64,000 nucleotides of DNA from Pseudidiomarina terrestris. Lineage in GTDB: Bacteria; Pseudomonadota; Gammaproteobacteria; Enterobacterales; Alteromonadaceae. A program made the translations under genes and the position numbers. Of this stretch, positions 46,819-55,595 are shown in pieces; positions within the stretch are counted from its first letter, which is position 1, and every line of letters starts with the position of its first letter. The stretch is from positions 558,001 through 622,000 of the forward strand of contig NZ_JAGGJF010000001.1 of assembly GCF_030466405.1 (NCBI RefSeq), read 5' to 3'. The notes beneath the pieces are model-generated. The model worked only from the letters and a program-made list of their open reading frames with translations, made no database searches and was not told the origin of the DNA.

Positions 46819-48923
46819 CAGAAGCTATAGTTCCAGTTCAGGCTTAAGGTACGACCGCGACCAGTGAAGTTACGTGAGTCCGAACCTGCCGTCTGCGCAT
46901 AGTAAGTGAAGTAGTACTCATCCAATAAGTTCTCAACACCGACGGTGAACTGGCCATAATCCATGGTCTCGATAAGGACCTGCAGATCCAGAGTCTGGTA
47001 ACCATCAAAGTTATTAATGGCTTGTGCGCCACTGTAAATGTCGCGATCAAACAGCATGTTGTACTGCAAACGGCTGCTGACTAATGCGCCCCACTGCTGC
47101 TCCCAGTAGAGATTGGCACGCTCGGGAGCGATGTTACGACCGCCCAGTTCGCTATCCACCCGGTCGTCGCCGTCGCTGTCGTATTCACCATCGGTTTTGG
47201 CGTAGTTCATGCCAAAGCTGGTGTAGGCCGACCAGGCATAGTTCGCGCTCAGTTCGACACCACTGATTTCCGTGCGCTCACGTTTGACGCTGTAGAAACC
47301 GTCGGCGTCGGCTTGTAAGCGGGCACCAAGGTCAGAGTCTGAGGTGAAGTAGCTGGCACTCAGATTCAGTGCGTTACCGCGGTACTCAATGCCAATTTCC
47401 TGATTGTCAGCAATCACTGGCTGCAAATCCAGGAAGCTGGCTACGCTCAAGTTGGGCTGGCTGATGCCGCGCAGTACGCGCCCTACATCAGGCATACTGA
47501 AGCCTTCCGAGTAGCTGGCAAAGACACGCCAGTCTCTGGTCAATTCGTAAACCGCGCCGACATTTGGCAATAGCTCGTTAAACGACGGTTCACCGCCTTC
47601 CACGAAAACGCTGCCGTAGCTGGCCAGCGTGGTGAAATCGTCCACGTTCAGCTTGCCGTATTCGTAGCGCACGCCGCCACTTAAGGTCAGCCCCTGGTTG
47701 CGGTAGCGCACTTGCGCAAACGGCGCCCAGTTGTCAAAAGTGGTTTCCGGTACCCATTTACGCCCGGTTTGTGCCAGTTCCTGAAAAGTACTGTCGCGCA
47801 AATAATCGACCCCGCTGCTCACGGCAATGGGTAAGTCCGCCACTTTGTTCCAGTTCATGGTTAAGCGTGAGCCGTATTTCTGTGAATCGTTACGCGACTG
47901 ATCAAAGATGTTGTCGCCGTACGCCGGATCTTGGAACGTGGCATAGGTGCCACCCCCGTAAAGGGCCGAAAAGTCCTGTGAGAACAGCTGCCAGTTTAAG
48001 TCGGCGCCTAATACATCAGTGTTACGGTAAGTGACTGTTGTAGTCGTCACCTTATTGCGCGGTGCTTCACCTGCGGCAGGCTCTTCCACTGAGAGGGTCG
48101 GCTCACCTGTACTGCGATCGCCACCCACGGACGAGTAGTCGCCGTTACCTTCCATATCGAAATGGTTCAGCATAACCTCAAGGCTTTGGTTGGCATCGAT
48201 GCGATATCCCAGCTTGGCAAACACATCGTAGCTTTCCGAATCCATGGTATCGCCTTGCGCCATATCAACACCGATCAGCTGACCGTTGCCGTCCACATAC
48301 ATGCCGGTGCTACGCAGTTGCACACCCGCTACCGCAGAGACATCACCAGAAGCGCCACGGAACAGATAGCCGGTGCGGTAACTCAAACCTTCACTGGTTT
48401 CGCTGGTCGGCGCGGTGATGCCTGCGTTGACTTCATGGCTGGCACCCTGCTCGGCAGACTTAGTGACGATATTAATGATACCGCCGCTGGCGCCCATGCC
48501 CTGGATGGCGCTGGCACCGTGAATAATTTCAACCCGCTCAATCATTAGTGGATCGATGGTATAAGACGCCCGCGCGCCGTTACGCAACGGATTGGACTGC
48601 GGCACGCCATCAATCAGATACAGTGGCTCACGACCGCGCAGGGTCTCACCGGAACTGGTTAGCTTCTGCCGCGAAGGGGAAAACGCCGGGACTAAATTGC
48701 CAAGTACATCAGACAGCGTGTCGGCGCTGGCCAGTTGCTGGCGCAGGTCGGCACCATCAATCACCGTCACTGTCGCGGGAATAGTTGCGGTGGTTTGTTC
48801 GGTACGGCTTGCCGTGATTTTAATGCGTTCGTCAGCTTTAACGACCTGACTGTCTTGTTCCTGTGCGACAGCAGGTGTCGCGATAAGAGTGGCAATACTC
48901 AAACTCAGCATGGTTTTTTTCAT
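46818..48923 (-). CDS. TonB-dependent outer-membrane receptor, siderophore type
   Basis: 701 residues. Signal peptide (about 1-20, TPAVAQ), TonB-box-like region (ERIKITASRTEQT), plug domain (23-160) and a 22-strand barrel ending in an aromatic residue (LNWNYSF), the outer-membrane insertion signal. The FTYYAQTAG and GRGRTLSLNW end and the plug sequence fit catecholate or citrate-hydroxamate siderophore receptors; the ligand cannot be told. A Fur-like box precedes it, and a PepSY membrane protein follows in the same operon. Confidence 0.92.
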   Translation of the reverse strand: MKKTMLSLSIATLIATPAVAQEQDSQVVKADERIKITASRTEQTTATIPATVTVIDGADLRQQLASADTLSDVLGNLVPAFSPSRQKLTSSGETLRGREPLYLIDGVPQSNPLRNGARASYTIDPLMIERVEIIHGASAIQGMGASGGIINIVTKSAEQGASHEVNAGITAPTSETSEGLSYRTGYLFRGASGDVSAVAGVQLRSTGMYVDGNGQLIGVDMAQGDTMDSESYDVFAKLGYRIDANQSLEVMLNHFDMEGNGDYSSVGGDRSTGEPTLSVEEPAAGEAPRNKVTTTTVTYRNTDVLGADLNWQLFSQDFSALYGGGTYATFQDPAYGDNIFDQSRNDSQKYGSRLTMNWNKVADLPIAVSSGVDYLRDSTFQELAQTGRKWVPETTFDNWAPFAQVRYRNQGLTLSGGVRYEYGKLNVDDFTTLASYGSVFVEGGEPSFNELLPNVGAVYELTRDWRVFASYSEGFSMPDVGRVLRGISQPNLSVASFLDLQPVIADNQEIGIEYRGNALNLSASYFTSDSDLGARLQADADGFYSVKRERTEISGVELSANYAWSAYTSFGMNYAKTDGEYDSDGDDRVDSELGGRNIAPERANLYWEQQWGALVSSRLQYNMLFDRDIYSGAQAINNFDGYQTLDLQVLIETMDYGQFTVGVENLLDEYYFTYYAQTAGSDSRNFTGRGRTLSLNWNYSF

Positions 48924-48962
48924 AACTACGAATCCTATGTGCGCGATGTCTAAAAAATTTGC

Positions 48963-48981
48963 GCTAATGATAACGATTCGT
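48963..48981. promoter_or_regulatory. Predicted Fur box upstream of TonB receptor
   Basis: GCTAATGATAACGATTCGT matches 13 of 19 positions of the consensus GATAATGATAATCATTATC, with the left two-thirds nearly perfect. It lies 40 bases upstream of the receptor start codon, a normal position for iron repression. Confidence 0.6.
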
Positions 48982-49014
48982 ATTTAAGATTCAATACCTA
49001 AATGGGAATAGTTT

Positions 49015-49860
49015 TCATTTGGTATCTAACAGATTGTGCGAATTCATACTTTCTTCGATTAAACTATCGACTTTCAGGGTTTGGCACAGCTGCACATAGA
49101 GCATATGGCACAAGTGCTGCATCCCTAACTGCATCAGCACACTGTCCATGCGCATATGGGTATCGCCGCCCAACGCAAATAAGCTGATATCGGCCAGCAC
49201 ACTGGTTGGATTATTACCATAGCGGGTCAGTGAGATGACCTTCGCACCTTTGCTTTTTGCCTGCCGCACAATCTTCAGTACATCGCTGTTCTGGCCGCCG
49301 TCGCTTATGGCAAACAGTACGCTGCCCTCACTGAGGGTCGTCGCCATCTGTACCTGCAACGCCGGATCAGTGCTGCTTAAGGTCACTTTACCCATCTGCA
49401 TTAAGCGCAGCACAAAATCTTTCGCCACGATCGCTGATTTGCCAAAGCCCATTACCTGTATGGTTTCGGCAGCGGTGAGCACGCGCAACGCCTGCTGCAG
49501 TTTTTCGACTTCGTTAATGTCAGCTACACCCTGCATGACGGCATAGTTTGCATCGCGCAACTCGGCAAAAGTTGCAGCGATGGAACGCTCCTGAGAAGGA
49601 TGGCTGGCTTGCGTTCGCGACTGACTGGTAGCAGACACTACCGCTTCGTTGACGGCAAACTTCAGATCCGGGTAGCCACGATAGCCAAGCTTTTGACTGA
49701 ACTTGACCACACTGGACTGGCTCACGCCGATGGCATCAGCCAGCTGCTGTGAGGAGTAATCGCGCAACAGATGGGTATTCTCAAGAATAAAATCCGCCAG
49801 CTTGCGCTCGATTAACGACATATCTTCGCGCATTGCGCGTATTTTTAATAAACAGGACAT
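49015..49860 (-). CDS. MurR/RpiR family transcriptional regulator
   Basis: 281 residues. The N-terminal HTH_6 domain (SSQQLADAIGVSQSSVVKFS, about 40-60) is followed by a SIS sugar-phosphate-binding domain (VMGFGKSAIVAKDF, then FAISDGGQNSDVL and VISLTRYGNNP). Relatives sense MurNAc-6-phosphate, glucosamine-6-phosphate or KDPG. It is divergent from the transporter gene of the putative cell-wall-peptide operon, with a palindrome in the gap, so it is the likely local regulator. The effector is not known. Confidence 0.88.
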   Translation of the reverse strand: MSCLLKIRAMREDMSLIERKLADFILENTHLLRDYSSQQLADAIGVSQSSVVKFSQKLGYRGYPDLKFAVNEAVVSATSQSRTQASHPSQERSIAATFAELRDANYAVMQGVADINEVEKLQQALRVLTAAETIQVMGFGKSAIVAKDFVLRLMQMGKVTLSSTDPALQVQMATTLSEGSVLFAISDGGQNSDVLKIVRQAKSKGAKVISLTRYGNNPTSVLADISLFALGGDTHMRMDSVLMQLGMQHLCHMLYVQLCQTLKVDSLIEESMNSHNLLDTK

Positions 49861-49874
49861 AGGTGCTGTCTTTC

Positions 49875-49889
49875 TTCATAATCTATGAA
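49875..49889. promoter_or_regulatory. Predicted RpiR-type operator in divergent gap
   Basis: Perfect inverted repeat TTCATA-ATC-TATGAA. It lies just outside the regulator start codon and 2 bases upstream of the -35 box of the transporter promoter, where a bound dimer could act on both directions. Confidence 0.5.
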
Positions 49890-49891
49890 AG

Positions 49892-49920
49892 TTGGACTCC
49901 CATATTGAATAATTTATTAC
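49892..49920 (+). promoter_or_regulatory. Predicted promoter of the transporter/cell-wall-peptide operon
   Basis: TTGGAC (49892-49897) is separated by 17 bases from TATTAC (49915-49920). The transcript would start near 49927, which leaves only about 5 bases before the ATG at 49932 but a normal leader with an AAGG site for the ATG at 49980. An 8-base inverted repeat CCATATTG/CAATATGG (49900-49907, 49928-49935) flanks the -10. Confidence 0.5.
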
Positions 49921-49979
49921 TGATTGGCAATATGGACGTCAAAAATCCGCCACCAACTATTCAAAACAAGGTCTCATTT

Positions 49980-51353
49980 ATGAGCTGGATGTCCGTACTA
50001 CCGCCGCTAGTGGCCATTATTGTGGTGTTCTGGCGCAAGGAAGTTATTGTTGCCCTGCTCCTTGCCATCGTTACTTCAGAACTTCTGCTTACCTGGCAAG
50101 GTGGTGAACCACTGGTCTACACCTTCGTGGCGACCATTGAACGCATTATTTCTGTATTCGGCTCGCCTGGCAACACGCGAATCCTTATTTTTAGCCTGAT
50201 GGTGGGTTCGCTGCTGGCCTACATCCGCGAATCCGGCGGGGTCGCGGCAACCGTCGAAGCCCTGCTTGCGCGCGGCCTCGGTTCCACCAAGCGCAGCGCC
50301 AGTCTGATGACCGTCTTTACCGGTATCTTCGTGTTTATCGAGTCTAACTTAAGCGTACTCACCGCCGGTATACTTTCACGTGGCCTATTCGAGAAACTGG
50401 GCATGAGCCGCGCGCGTCTGGCCTATCTGATCGATAGTACCAGCGCACCCATTTGTATTCTGATCCTGCTAAACGGCTGGGGCGCCTACGTGCTCGGAAT
50501 GCTCGATCAGCAGGACTTACCCGGCTCCAGTGTCAGCACCTTATGGAGCACTATCCCGTTTAACTTCTACGCACTGGTCACCCTGAGTATCGTTTTTTAT
50601 ACCGCCATCACCGGTCGCGTGTTTGGTCCGATGAAAAAAGTTGAAGAGCGACCGGTCGAGCATAAAGACATACCTGAACATGTACCAAGCAACAGTAAAG
50701 CACGCTATATGTTAGTGCCACTGACCGTCATGGTTGTCGGTATGGTTGCCTTTATGTTTGGTACCGGTGGTGGCGACATCACCCAGGGTGACGGCTCCAA
50801 GTCGGTACTTTACGCGACTGTTCTGGCCTGTGTCGTCGCTTACTTCATGCTCATTATCAGCCGTCGTAAAACCCACCAGCAGCTTGTGAATCTGGGATTT
50901 AAGGGAATGGGCGAGCTGCTACCGCTGGTCAGTATCGTGTTGCTTTCACTTGCCTTAGGCAGCAGTTTGCGCGAGCTGGGCACCGGAATTTTCCTAGCCG
51001 GACTGGTCGGTGAGTTCCTGCCACTGTTCCTGATCGCCCCGATGCTGTTTATCGCCGGTGCTTTAATTTCTTTTACCACGGGTACTTCGTGGGGCACCTT
51101 CGCGATTTTGATTCCGATCGCCGCGCCGATGATTATCGCGCTTGATCTGCCCGCGCCATTATTACTGGCCGCGGTGTTAGGGGGTGGCGTCTTCGGCGAT
51201 CACTGCTCGCCTATTTCAGATACCACTGCGGTGTCAGCACTGGCATCCGGCTGTGATCTGCTCGAGCACGTGCGCACACAGCTCCCTTATGCCCTGACAG
51301 GTGGTGCCATCACTCTGGTACTCTATGTCATCGCTAGTCTGATCATGATTTAA
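49980..51353 (+). CDS. NhaC-family Na+/H+ antiporter-like transporter
   Basis: 457 residues from the ATG at 49980, chosen for its AAGG site and because the predicted promoter starts too close to the upstream ATG at 49932. About eleven membrane helices; ISFTTGTSWGTFAI and FGDHCSPISDTTAVSA are NhaC-family signatures. Family members exchange Na+ for H+ or carry organic acids and amino acids with Na+. As first gene of a cluster of peptide- and D-amino-acid enzymes, a substrate-carrying role is plausible but unproven. Confidence 0.85.
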   Translation: MSWMSVLPPLVAIIVVFWRKEVIVALLLAIVTSELLLTWQGGEPLVYTFVATIERIISVFGSPGNTRILIFSLMVGSLLAYIRESGGVAATVEALLARGLGSTKRSASLMTVFTGIFVFIESNLSVLTAGILSRGLFEKLGMSRARLAYLIDSTSAPICILILLNGWGAYVLGMLDQQDLPGSSVSTLWSTIPFNFYALVTLSIVFYTAITGRVFGPMKKVEERPVEHKDIPEHVPSNSKARYMLVPLTVMVVGMVAFMFGTGGGDITQGDGSKSVLYATVLACVVAYFMLIISRRKTHQQLVNLGFKGMGELLPLVSIVLLSLALGSSLRELGTGIFLAGLVGEFLPLFLIAPMLFIAGALISFTTGTSWGTFAILIPIAAPMIIALDLPAPLLLAAVLGGGVFGDHCSPISDTTAVSALASGCDLLEHVRTQLPYALTGGAITLVLYVIASLIMI

Positions 51354-51371
51354 CCGACGAGACTAAGAACC

Positions 51372-52961
51372 ATGATGCATAACTTAAAATTACTGACCCG
51401 GCCTGCTGTCGCCTTAGCCGCCGCCGTGAGCGTGGGCTTAAGTGCTACAGCTCAGGCAGAGCCAAGCAAAATCAGCAGCGACAAGCTCAATTCAACCGTC
51501 CAGGAAGTGATGTCGGTCTACGCCGTGCCCGGTATGGCCATCGCTATTGTCGAGGGTGACCAGGTGGCGTTCGAAAAGGGCTACGGCGTGCAGGAGATCG
51601 GTGAACCGCGCCAGGTTTCGCAACGAACACTATTTAAAATTGCCTCGGTGACTAAAAACTTCACCACCGCGGCGCTGGCTCTGCTGGTGGATCAGGGCAA
51701 GATCAGCTGGGATGACCCGGTCATTGACTACATTCCCGAATTTCGGGTGCAGGACCCCTGGATCACGCGCAACTTCACGGTGCGTGACTTGCTGATCCAT
51801 AAAAGCGGCCTGAACCTGGGCGCGGGCGATCTGATGTTCTGGCCCACGCCGAATGATTTTACCCGAAAAGATATCCTCCATGGTCTGCAGTACTTGCCTA
51901 TGACAGGTGGCTTTCGCACGCAATATGCGTACGACAATATCCTTTATGTGATCGCCGGTGAGCTGACCGAGCGGGTCACCGGGCAACGCTGGGAAACCTT
52001 TGTTGAAGAGAACCTTATGCGGCCGCTGGGGATGGAGTATTGCTTTGCCGGTCCAGTGCCCGAGGCTTACAAGCAGTACCTTGCGCAGCCACATGGGTTC
52101 TTAGATGAGCAACCGACGGTGGTACGCCGTGACTTTGCCGCGGACTACCTGACTTCGGCCCCGGCGGGCGGCATTCGTTGCAGTATTCAGGCCATGACCA
52201 AGTGGATGAAAATGCACATCGCCCGCGGTGCCTATACCACCGCCGAAGGTGAACAAAAACAATTGATCAGTGCCCGCCAACATGCGGAGATGTGGTCACC
52301 ACAAACCATCATGAACGTCGGCTCCCGCGCCTCTGACTGGGACAACACGCACTTCGCTGCCTACGGTCTTGGCTGGCGTATGCACGATGTCGATGGCTTA
52401 TTACGGGTACACCACACGGGTACCTTACATGGCATGAACGCTTACTTGTCATTCTTTCCCGAGCTTGATGTCGGCTTCATGGTACTGATGAACCGCGCGC
52501 ACAGCGATGCCCGCACCGCCATGATGCAAACCATGATCAAAGCCTACACCGACAGCCCCGACCGCGACTGGATTATGGCCGTGCAAAAATGGCGCGAGCA
52601 GGCCAGCGCCAGCCGTCAGGCAGCGTTTTCAGAGCCTGAGACGCATCCCGTCACTGCGGCAGTGGCCGCGCGTGTAACAGGTGAATATGTCGACCCCTGG
52701 TTCGGCAAAGTCACTGTCAGCTGGCAGGATGGCGAGTTGCGCTGGCGCTCGCACAGGTCTGAGCGGATGGTAGGCGAGCTGTTTCATATTAAAGGCGACA
52801 CCTTTGCCGCGCGCTGGGACGACCGGACCCATCATGCGGATGCCTACGTGCGTTTTACCACCACCATGCAGGGCGATATTCTGGGCATGCAACTGGCCCC
52901 GATTGACCCTGCCGCTGACTGGAGCTTCGACTTTGAAGACCTTAATTTTACTAAGCAGTAA
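51372..52961 (+). CDS. Periplasmic serine hydrolase (class C beta-lactamase-like fold)
   Basis: 529 residues with a signal peptide (about 1-29, TAQAE). The S-x-x-K motif is S92-V-T-K95, the Y-x-N motif lies in YAYDNILY (near 188), and HTG is present in VHHTGTLHG. The C-terminal 100 residues form a separate beta-rich domain like DUF3471. The fold includes D,D-peptidases, D-aminopeptidases, esterases and beta-lactamases. Context with alanine racemase and an NlpC/P60 enzyme favours a peptidase acting on D-residue peptides. It starts 18 bases after the transporter stop. Confidence 0.87.
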   Translation: MMHNLKLLTRPAVALAAAVSVGLSATAQAEPSKISSDKLNSTVQEVMSVYAVPGMAIAIVEGDQVAFEKGYGVQEIGEPRQVSQRTLFKIASVTKNFTTAALALLVDQGKISWDDPVIDYIPEFRVQDPWITRNFTVRDLLIHKSGLNLGAGDLMFWPTPNDFTRKDILHGLQYLPMTGGFRTQYAYDNILYVIAGELTERVTGQRWETFVEENLMRPLGMEYCFAGPVPEAYKQYLAQPHGFLDEQPTVVRRDFAADYLTSAPAGGIRCSIQAMTKWMKMHIARGAYTTAEGEQKQLISARQHAEMWSPQTIMNVGSRASDWDNTHFAAYGLGWRMHDVDGLLRVHHTGTLHGMNAYLSFFPELDVGFMVLMNRAHSDARTAMMQTMIKAYTDSPDRDWIMAVQKWREQASASRQAAFSEPETHPVTAAVAARVTGEYVDPWFGKVTVSWQDGELRWRSHRSERMVGELFHIKGDTFAARWDDRTHHADAYVRFTTTMQGDILGMQLAPIDPAADWSFDFEDLNFTKQ

Positions 52962-52964
52962 CCG

Positions 52965-54068
52965 ATGAACAACGGCTTACATTTTCGTCCAACCCGTGCC
53001 GAAATTTCGATGACTGCGCTGCAACACAACGCCGAGGTCGCCCGCCGCGAGGCCGGCGACTGTAAACTGTTAGGCGTGATTAAGGCAGACGGCTATGGTC
53101 ATGGTGCTATTGCCGTGGCACGCGCCATCAATGGCGCCGTAGATGCTTATGCCGTGGCCTTCATTGATGAGGCGCTGCAACTGCGCGAGGCGGGTTTCAC
53201 CCAGCCCATAGTGCTGCTGGAAGGCTGTTTTAGTGAGGCAGAACTCCCCGTGTGTGCACATTACAATCTGCAGCCGGTGGTTCACCATCAGGGGCAAATT
53301 GATGCCATCGCCGGCGCGCGCCTGGTGAAACCCCTTGCGGTCTGGCTGAAAACCGATACCGGCATGCACCGCTTAGGGTTTGCCCCGGCCGCCGTCGAAG
53401 CTGCCAGTCGTGAGCTGGCCAGCCTGAAGCAAGTGGCAAGTGTCACCCTCATGACCCACTTTGCCAATGCCGATCGTGCCGATCACGACCTCAATACGCT
53501 GCAACAGGAACGCTTCACCGAGCTCTGCGCGTCAACCTCGCCTACCGCCGCGATTAGCAGCGCCAACACCGCAGCTTTGATCAGTAGTGCCATTGATTTA
53601 GGTACCGACACCAATCAGTGGTGTCGCACGGGAATTTTGTTGTACGGAGTCAATCCCACCACCACGGCGCAAACAGAGCAGCTTCAGGCCGCCATGCGCT
53701 TAACCGCGCCGGTCATGGCGTTGCGCGAGATTGCCCCGGGTGAGGCCGTCGGTTATGGCAGTCGCTGGCATGCAGAACGAGCCAGTCGTATTGCAACTCT
53801 GGCCATTGGTTACGCAGATGGTTACCCGCGCCATGCCCCTGACGGTACGCCTGTCTGGCTGAATGGCCAACAGGTGCCACTGGCCGGGACAGTGTCCATG
53901 GATATGATCACCGTGGATGTCACCGGGTTAAAGGAAGTGGCCATAGGTGATGAAGCGGAGCTTTGGGGCCCGAATTTGCCGGTGACCACAGTCGCTGATG
54001 CAGTAGGTTCTATCAGTTATGAGCTGTTGTGTCGTGTCAGCCCGCGTGTACCCAGGCATTACAAATAA
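52965..54068 (+). CDS. alr: Alanine racemase
   Basis: 367 residues. Lys40 in VIKADGYGHGA holds PLP and Tyr264 in VGYGSRW is the second catalytic base; TDTGMHRLGF and TVSMDMITVD are further family marks. It interconverts L- and D-alanine. It starts 3 bases after the serine hydrolase stop, in a putative murein-peptide operon, which suggests a catabolic (DadX-like) role for D-Ala release; a biosynthetic copy may exist elsewhere. Confidence 0.93.
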   Translation: MNNGLHFRPTRAEISMTALQHNAEVARREAGDCKLLGVIKADGYGHGAIAVARAINGAVDAYAVAFIDEALQLREAGFTQPIVLLEGCFSEAELPVCAHYNLQPVVHHQGQIDAIAGARLVKPLAVWLKTDTGMHRLGFAPAAVEAASRELASLKQVASVTLMTHFANADRADHDLNTLQQERFTELCASTSPTAAISSANTAALISSAIDLGTDTNQWCRTGILLYGVNPTTTAQTEQLQAAMRLTAPVMALREIAPGEAVGYGSRWHAERASRIATLAIGYADGYPRHAPDGTPVWLNGQQVPLAGTVSMDMITVDVTGLKEVAIGDEAELWGPNLPVTTVADAVGSISYELLCRVSPRVPRHYK

Positions 54069-54091
54069 TTTATGCCTAAAAAACTTGTTGT

Positions 54092-54108
54092 TTGGAATAT
54101 TATTCCAA
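54092..54108. promoter_or_regulatory. 17-base palindrome upstream of NlpC/P60 gene
   Basis: Perfect inverted repeat TTGGAAT-ATT-ATTCCAA in the 96-base gap after alr. It has the same arm-spacer-arm layout (3-base AT spacer) as the palindrome at the regulator, but different arm bases, so it may bind the same or another dimeric factor. It is too short and AT-poor in stem to be a terminator with T run. Confidence 0.45.
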
Positions 54109-54164
54109 TTTAAGATGGAGACCAGGTACATCCACAAACTTCATCAGCCCACTAGGGAGAAAGC

Positions 54165-55583
54165 GTGAAATATATTGCGTTAGCTATTAGCCTCGCGACC
54201 TTAGCCGGCTGCCAGCCGGCACCAACAGAGGCACCTGAAACCACCACTGCCGTTGCCTATCAGTCGTTACCTGGTTACCAGCACGATGTCATTGGCATGC
54301 AGGAACAGTATCTGGAGCCTGAGTTCTGGGTACAGCGTCTGCAACAACCGCACGCAGCGGTGCTCACTCCTGCCCAGATCACAGCCTTTAATCAGCGCTC
54401 TTATGCAGTGCAGGACGAAATGGTGCTGCTTGACGAGTATCCAACCGAGTTCCGTGCGGCAGAGCTGATTGATAAAATCAACTCGATCAGCAGCCTGCCC
54501 GGTTATCCGCGCTTTTATGCCACCGGTGAGCAAGCAACCACGGCCCAGTTAGAGGGCTACCGGAGTGCTGCTAACCTTGCCGCGGTCGAGGCGGTTAACG
54601 CCGTTCGCTTCGGACTAGTGGTGAAACGCTCTTCGATGCGAACCTTCCCGACATTGGATAAGCTCTACAGTGACGACCTTGATCTCGACATTGACCGCTT
54701 TCAGGAAACCGGAGTCTTTCCAGGTACGCCATTAGCGATCCTGCACACCAGCACAGATGGTAAGTGGTACCTGGCGCAATCCTACCATTACCTGGCCTGG
54801 ATCCAGGCCAGCGATGTTGCCATAGGTCCGCGCGATGAAGTGCTTGCCTTCGCTGACAAAAAACCTTTTGCCGTCGTCACTGAAGCCAAAGTCGAAACTA
54901 ACTATACCCCGAGCTTCGCCCCGGTCTCCGCAGTACAACTGGATATGAGTACCCGTCTACCGTTGTTAAGTGCAGCCGATACCGGGCATGATGTGCATGG
55001 TCAGAATCCGTTTGCCAGCTACACGGTGCAACTGCCGATTCGCGACGCTGAAGGTGCACTGGCCTTCTCGCCAGCGTTAATTGCGCGTCATCACGACGTG
55101 CATGTCGGTTACCTTCCTTATACTGAGGCTAATGTGATTCGACAGGCATTTAAGTTCCTGGGCGAACGCTATGGCTGGGGTCACGATTACAACGCGCGCG
55201 ACTGCACTGGCTTTGTGCTGGAAGTGTATCGGAGTATGGGCATCGATATGCCACGTAACTCCAGCCAGCAAGGTTATGGCGAGTACGGTGACACTGTCGT
55301 GTACGATGAAAACAGCAGTAACGCAGAGAAACTTGCACGCTTAGCCAACGCTAAAGTTGGCGATTTGATTTATTTACCCGGCCACGTGGTCATGTATATT
55401 GGCGACATCGAGGGGCAGCCCTACGTCATTCACGACGTTCACGGACTGAATTACCGCGATGCGGAAGACCAGCACTACCAAGGCACTTTAAATGGTGTCT
55501 CGGTAACGCCGCTGATTGACCTTGGCTTTAGTGCCAATGACACTTACCTGGATCGCATCTATGCGATCAAATCGGTACGCTAA
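54165..55583 (+). CDS. Lipoprotein NlpC/P60 endopeptidase with SH3 domains
   Basis: 472 residues from a GTG start with AGGGAGAA upstream. Lipobox LAGC at Cys16. Residues about 140-290 contain two SH3b-like domains (VVKRSSMRTFP, WIQASDVAI). The C-terminal NlpC/P60 domain has catalytic Cys347 in RDCTGFV, His407 in GHVVMYIG and a third polar residue near VIHDVHG. This layout (signal, SH3, NlpC/P60) matches gamma-D-glutamyl-L-diamino acid endopeptidases such as YkfC, which free L-Ala-D-Glu from murein tripeptide. It stands 12 bases before the epimerase gene. Confidence 0.9.
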   Translation: MKYIALAISLATLAGCQPAPTEAPETTTAVAYQSLPGYQHDVIGMQEQYLEPEFWVQRLQQPHAAVLTPAQITAFNQRSYAVQDEMVLLDEYPTEFRAAELIDKINSISSLPGYPRFYATGEQATTAQLEGYRSAANLAAVEAVNAVRFGLVVKRSSMRTFPTLDKLYSDDLDLDIDRFQETGVFPGTPLAILHTSTDGKWYLAQSYHYLAWIQASDVAIGPRDEVLAFADKKPFAVVTEAKVETNYTPSFAPVSAVQLDMSTRLPLLSAADTGHDVHGQNPFASYTVQLPIRDAEGALAFSPALIARHHDVHVGYLPYTEANVIRQAFKFLGERYGWGHDYNARDCTGFVLEVYRSMGIDMPRNSSQQGYGEYGDTVVYDENSSNAEKLARLANAKVGDLIYLPGHVVMYIGDIEGQPYVIHDVHGLNYRDAEDQHYQGTLNGVSVTPLIDLGFSANDTYLDRIYAIKSVR

Positions 55584-55595
55584 ACAGGAACTGAT

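Noticed and set aside
49863-49979. N-terminal extension of the NhaC-type protein from a GTG at 49863 or ATG at 49932
   Set aside because: The extension would lie over the predicted operator and promoter and adds residues not typical for the family; ATG 49980 has the better ribosome site.
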